Made by a program: the position numbers and the translations under genes. The notes beneath the pieces were generated by a model that saw only the letters and a list, made by a program, of their open reading frames with translations, did not search any database and was not told where the DNA came from. A DNA stretch of 25,254 bases from UBA3478 sp046048095 (GTDB lineage: Bacteria > Bacteroidota > Bacteroidia > Flavobacteriales > Flavobacteriaceae). Below are positions 23,710-25,254 of the stretch, one piece after another; the first letter of the stretch is position 1, and each line of letters opens with the position of its first letter. The stretch covers positions 1-25,254 of the forward strand of contig JBJOGS010000083.1 of the NCBI GenBank assembly GCA_046048095.1, written 5' to 3'.

Positions 23710-24936
23710 GTGTTTTATCTATTTTTCACTCTGTTTTATCTCACCTTAGTGGGCTACGGCTATACTGCGTTGAAGGTGTTAGTGCGGTCTAAGGGGTGGA
23801 TGTGGGCTTACTGGCTGATTATTGTAGGGCTTTTTATTGCCGGATTTGTCTTAAGAGTCGCTGAGGTGCCCTTAAGTGCTCGGGTGAGTTTGTATTTAAC
23901 AGGTTCGCTTTTTGCAGTGACTTTTGGGCTGCTGCTATTGAGCTTCTTTTTGATACTCGAAGATTTGGCGCGTTTTTTTGCCTGGCTAAATGGGCTGGTT
24001 AAACGTCTTGCGGGCAGACCGCATACCACGCGCATCGATCGAAGACGCTTTATAAGCGCTACCGCAGTTACGGTAGGAGCGCTACCTTTTTCTTCGCTGC
24101 TGATAGGAATGGGGGCCAGAAACAAGTACACCTTGCACAGCTATGACCTAGTTTTTGATCGCCTGCCTGCCGCCTTTGATGGTTATACCGTTATTCAGAT
24201 TTCAGATCTTCATTTAGGTAGTTTTGCCTCGCTCGAAGAGTTTCAACCGGGTCTAGACCTAATCAATGAACAGCAAGCCGATTTATTGCTCTTTACGGGG
24301 GATATGGTGAATGATCATTCGGCTGAGGCATTGCCTTATGTTGAGGCATTGGCCGGTCTTCGTGCTAAGGACGGAAAATATGCTGTGTTGGGCAATCACG
24401 ATTACGGTACCTACAACAGGGCCTTTGATGAGCAAATGGCAAAGGAGGACGTGCTGAAGTTACTCGAGATTCAGCGAAACATGGGCTTTACCACCTTGAA
24501 TAATGAGAGTGTCAAGGTCTATAGAAACGGGGCTTACTTTAATCTTGTGGGGGTAGAAAATTGGGGGACGGGCAGGTTCTTGAAGGCCGGAGACCTCCAA
24601 AAAGCAACGGATCAAATCGATGATGAGGTGTTTACCTTATTGATGTCCCATGACCCCTCGCATTGGGAGGCAGAGGTTATTGAACATCAAAAGAGGATAG
24701 ACTTATGTCTCAGCGGACATACCCATGGTTTTCAATTTGGTGTAGAGATCGCCGGATATCAGTGGAGCCCCATTCAATACAGATATCCCCAATGGGCTGG
24801 GATGTACGAGAAAAACGACCGCCTGCTCAATGTCAATCGCGGATTTGGATTTTTGGGGTACCCGGGTCGTTTTGGCATCTGGCCTGAAATCACCCGCATT
24901 CGCTTAAAATCGAGCAAATTCGCCTCGGTACAATAG
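23710..24936 (+). CDS. Membrane-anchored calcineurin-like metallophosphoesterase
   Basis: This 408-residue protein has three hydrophobic helices at its N-terminus (about 1-20, 30-50 and 58-82), then a basic segment DRRRFISATAV resembling a twin-arginine motif, followed by a fourth hydrophobic stretch (about 114-135). The C-terminal part is a calcineurin-like phosphoesterase with all metal-site motifs: D166 and H168 in SDLHLG, D198 in FTGDMV, N229-H230-D231 in GNHD, H314 in MSHDPSHW, and H337 and H339 in SGHTHGF. This is the YkuE/YaeI-like class, some of which act on lipid or pyrophosphate-linked substrates. The catalytic domain is likely extracytoplasmic. The start is GTG. Substrate unknown. 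The thioredoxin-like gene follows 36 bases later. Confidence 0.88.
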   Translation: MFYLFFTLFYLTLVGYGYTALKVLVRSKGWMWAYWLIIVGLFIAGFVLRVAEVPLSARVSLYLTGSLFAVTFGLLLLSFFLILEDLARFFAWLNGLVKRLAGRPHTTRIDRRRFISATAVTVGALPFSSLLIGMGARNKYTLHSYDLVFDRLPAAFDGYTVIQISDLHLGSFASLEEFQPGLDLINEQQADLLLFTGDMVNDHSAEALPYVEALAGLRAKDGKYAVLGNHDYGTYNRAFDEQMAKEDVLKLLEIQRNMGFTTLNNESVKVYRNGAYFNLVGVENWGTGRFLKAGDLQKATDQIDDEVFTLLMSHDPSHWEAEVIEHQKRIDLCLSGHTHGFQFGVEIAGYQWSPIQYRYPQWAGMYEKNDRLLNVNRGFGFLGYPGRFGIWPEITRIRLKSSKFASVQ

Positions 24937-24945
24937 CAATTTTAC

Positions 24946-24953
24946 TAACTTGC
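24946..24953 (+). promoter_or_regulatory. Weak candidate -7 box for the thioredoxin-like gene (TAACTTGC)
   Basis: TAACTTGC ends 19 bases before the ATG at 24973, at the spacing typical of this window, but matches TAnnTTTG only partly. The gene could equally be read from the metallophosphoesterase transcript. Confidence 0.25.
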
Positions 24954-24972
24954 ATCACCAATTGAATTAGAC

Positions 24973-25254
24973 ATGTCAAAATTTGGTGATTTAATTGACC
25001 TTGAAGTTCCGGTGTTGTTCAATTTCTATGCAGAATGGAATGACGCTTCTTTATCCATGTCCCCTGTACTTACCGACGTGGCTGCTGCTCTTGGCGATAA
25101 GGGGAAGGTGATCAAGATCGATGTGGATAAAAATCAAGAATTGTCTCAAGCCTTACGTATCAAGGGCCTTCCGACCCTAATTATTTACAAAAAAGGTGAA
25201 ATGATGTGGCGACAAAGCGGTGAACTGGATGCCAATACCTTGTTGGGCATTATC
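24973..25254 (+). CDS. Thioredoxin-fold protein lacking the CXXC active site, 3' end cut by window
   Basis: The 94 visible residues follow the thioredoxin plan: a first strand VPVLFNFYAEW, helix 2, the strand KVIKIDVDKN, the cis-proline loop KGLPTLIIYKKG and the closing region WRQSGELDANTL. It is nearly complete, since a thioredoxin is about 100-110 residues. Where thioredoxin has WCGPC, this protein has WNDAS, and no cysteine occurs anywhere in the visible sequence. It cannot therefore perform classical dithiol chemistry. The rest of the fold is well preserved, including the proline opposite the active site, so it looks like a maintained non-redox protein rather than a decaying gene. From general knowledge, similar cysteine-free versions occur in other Flavobacteriales. 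A binding or chaperone role is inference only. Confidence 0.88.
   Translation, partial: MSKFGDLIDLEVPVLFNFYAEWNDASLSMSPVLTDVAAALGDKGKVIKIDVDKNQELSQALRIKGLPTLIIYKKGEMMWRQSGELDANTLLGII

Overview
This window reads as a core chromosomal segment of a Bacteroidota bacterium, most likely a marine-type Flavobacteriales member. Three things support this. Several gene starts are preceded by the TAnnTTTG -7 box typical of this phylum, and strong Shine-Dalgarno sequences are largely absent. The protein families have Bacteroidota-style sequences (L13, the ExbB/ExbD set, sigma-54, the two-domain RND protein). The gene neighbourhoods (rplM-rpsI-rpsB-tsf, asnS-rpoN, tatD-asparaginase-exbB) are ones I associate with this group from general knowledge. 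Coding density is very high: no gene-free stretch exceeds about 131 bases, and I see no tRNA, rRNA, CRISPR array, insertion sequence or prophage gene.

Left part, 1-2875: the 5' half of waaA (Kdo transferase, minus strand, cut by the window edge) is divergent from a DegT-family sugar aminotransferase and a galE epimerase, both on the plus strand. This is a small surface-glycan locus. Next, 2972-8832 (plus): sucA and sucB (E1 and E2 of 2-oxoglutarate dehydrogenase; the E3 gene is not here), then tatD and a type I asparaginase, closely packed. 8948-11280 (plus): an energy-transduction cassette of ExbB, an unnamed four-helix membrane protein, and two different ExbD proteins, ending at a strong bidirectional terminator. 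No TonB gene follows.

Middle and right, 11332-23620 (all minus). Read in transcription order, the units are polA; then rplM-rpsI-rpsB-tsf, ending at a hairpin terminator; then pyrH-frr-RND/MMPL exporter-asnS-rpoN, ending at the shared terminator at about 11299-11334. Translation factors, UMP kinase, a membrane exporter and sigma-54 thus appear to be arranged head to tail. Far right, 23710-25254 (plus): a membrane-anchored metallophosphoesterase divergent from polA, followed by the start of a thioredoxin-fold protein that lacks the CXXC active site.

I found no convincing undescribed multi-gene system. The observations most worth a second look are protein-level departures from family norms: the cysteine-free thioredoxin fold, the eroded proofreading site in DNA polymerase I, the cysteine cluster in the aminotransferase and the CxxC loop in one ExbD. 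A startless lipoprotein-like reading frame before exbB is also notable. The family assignments are secure; the promoter calls are motif-based only.
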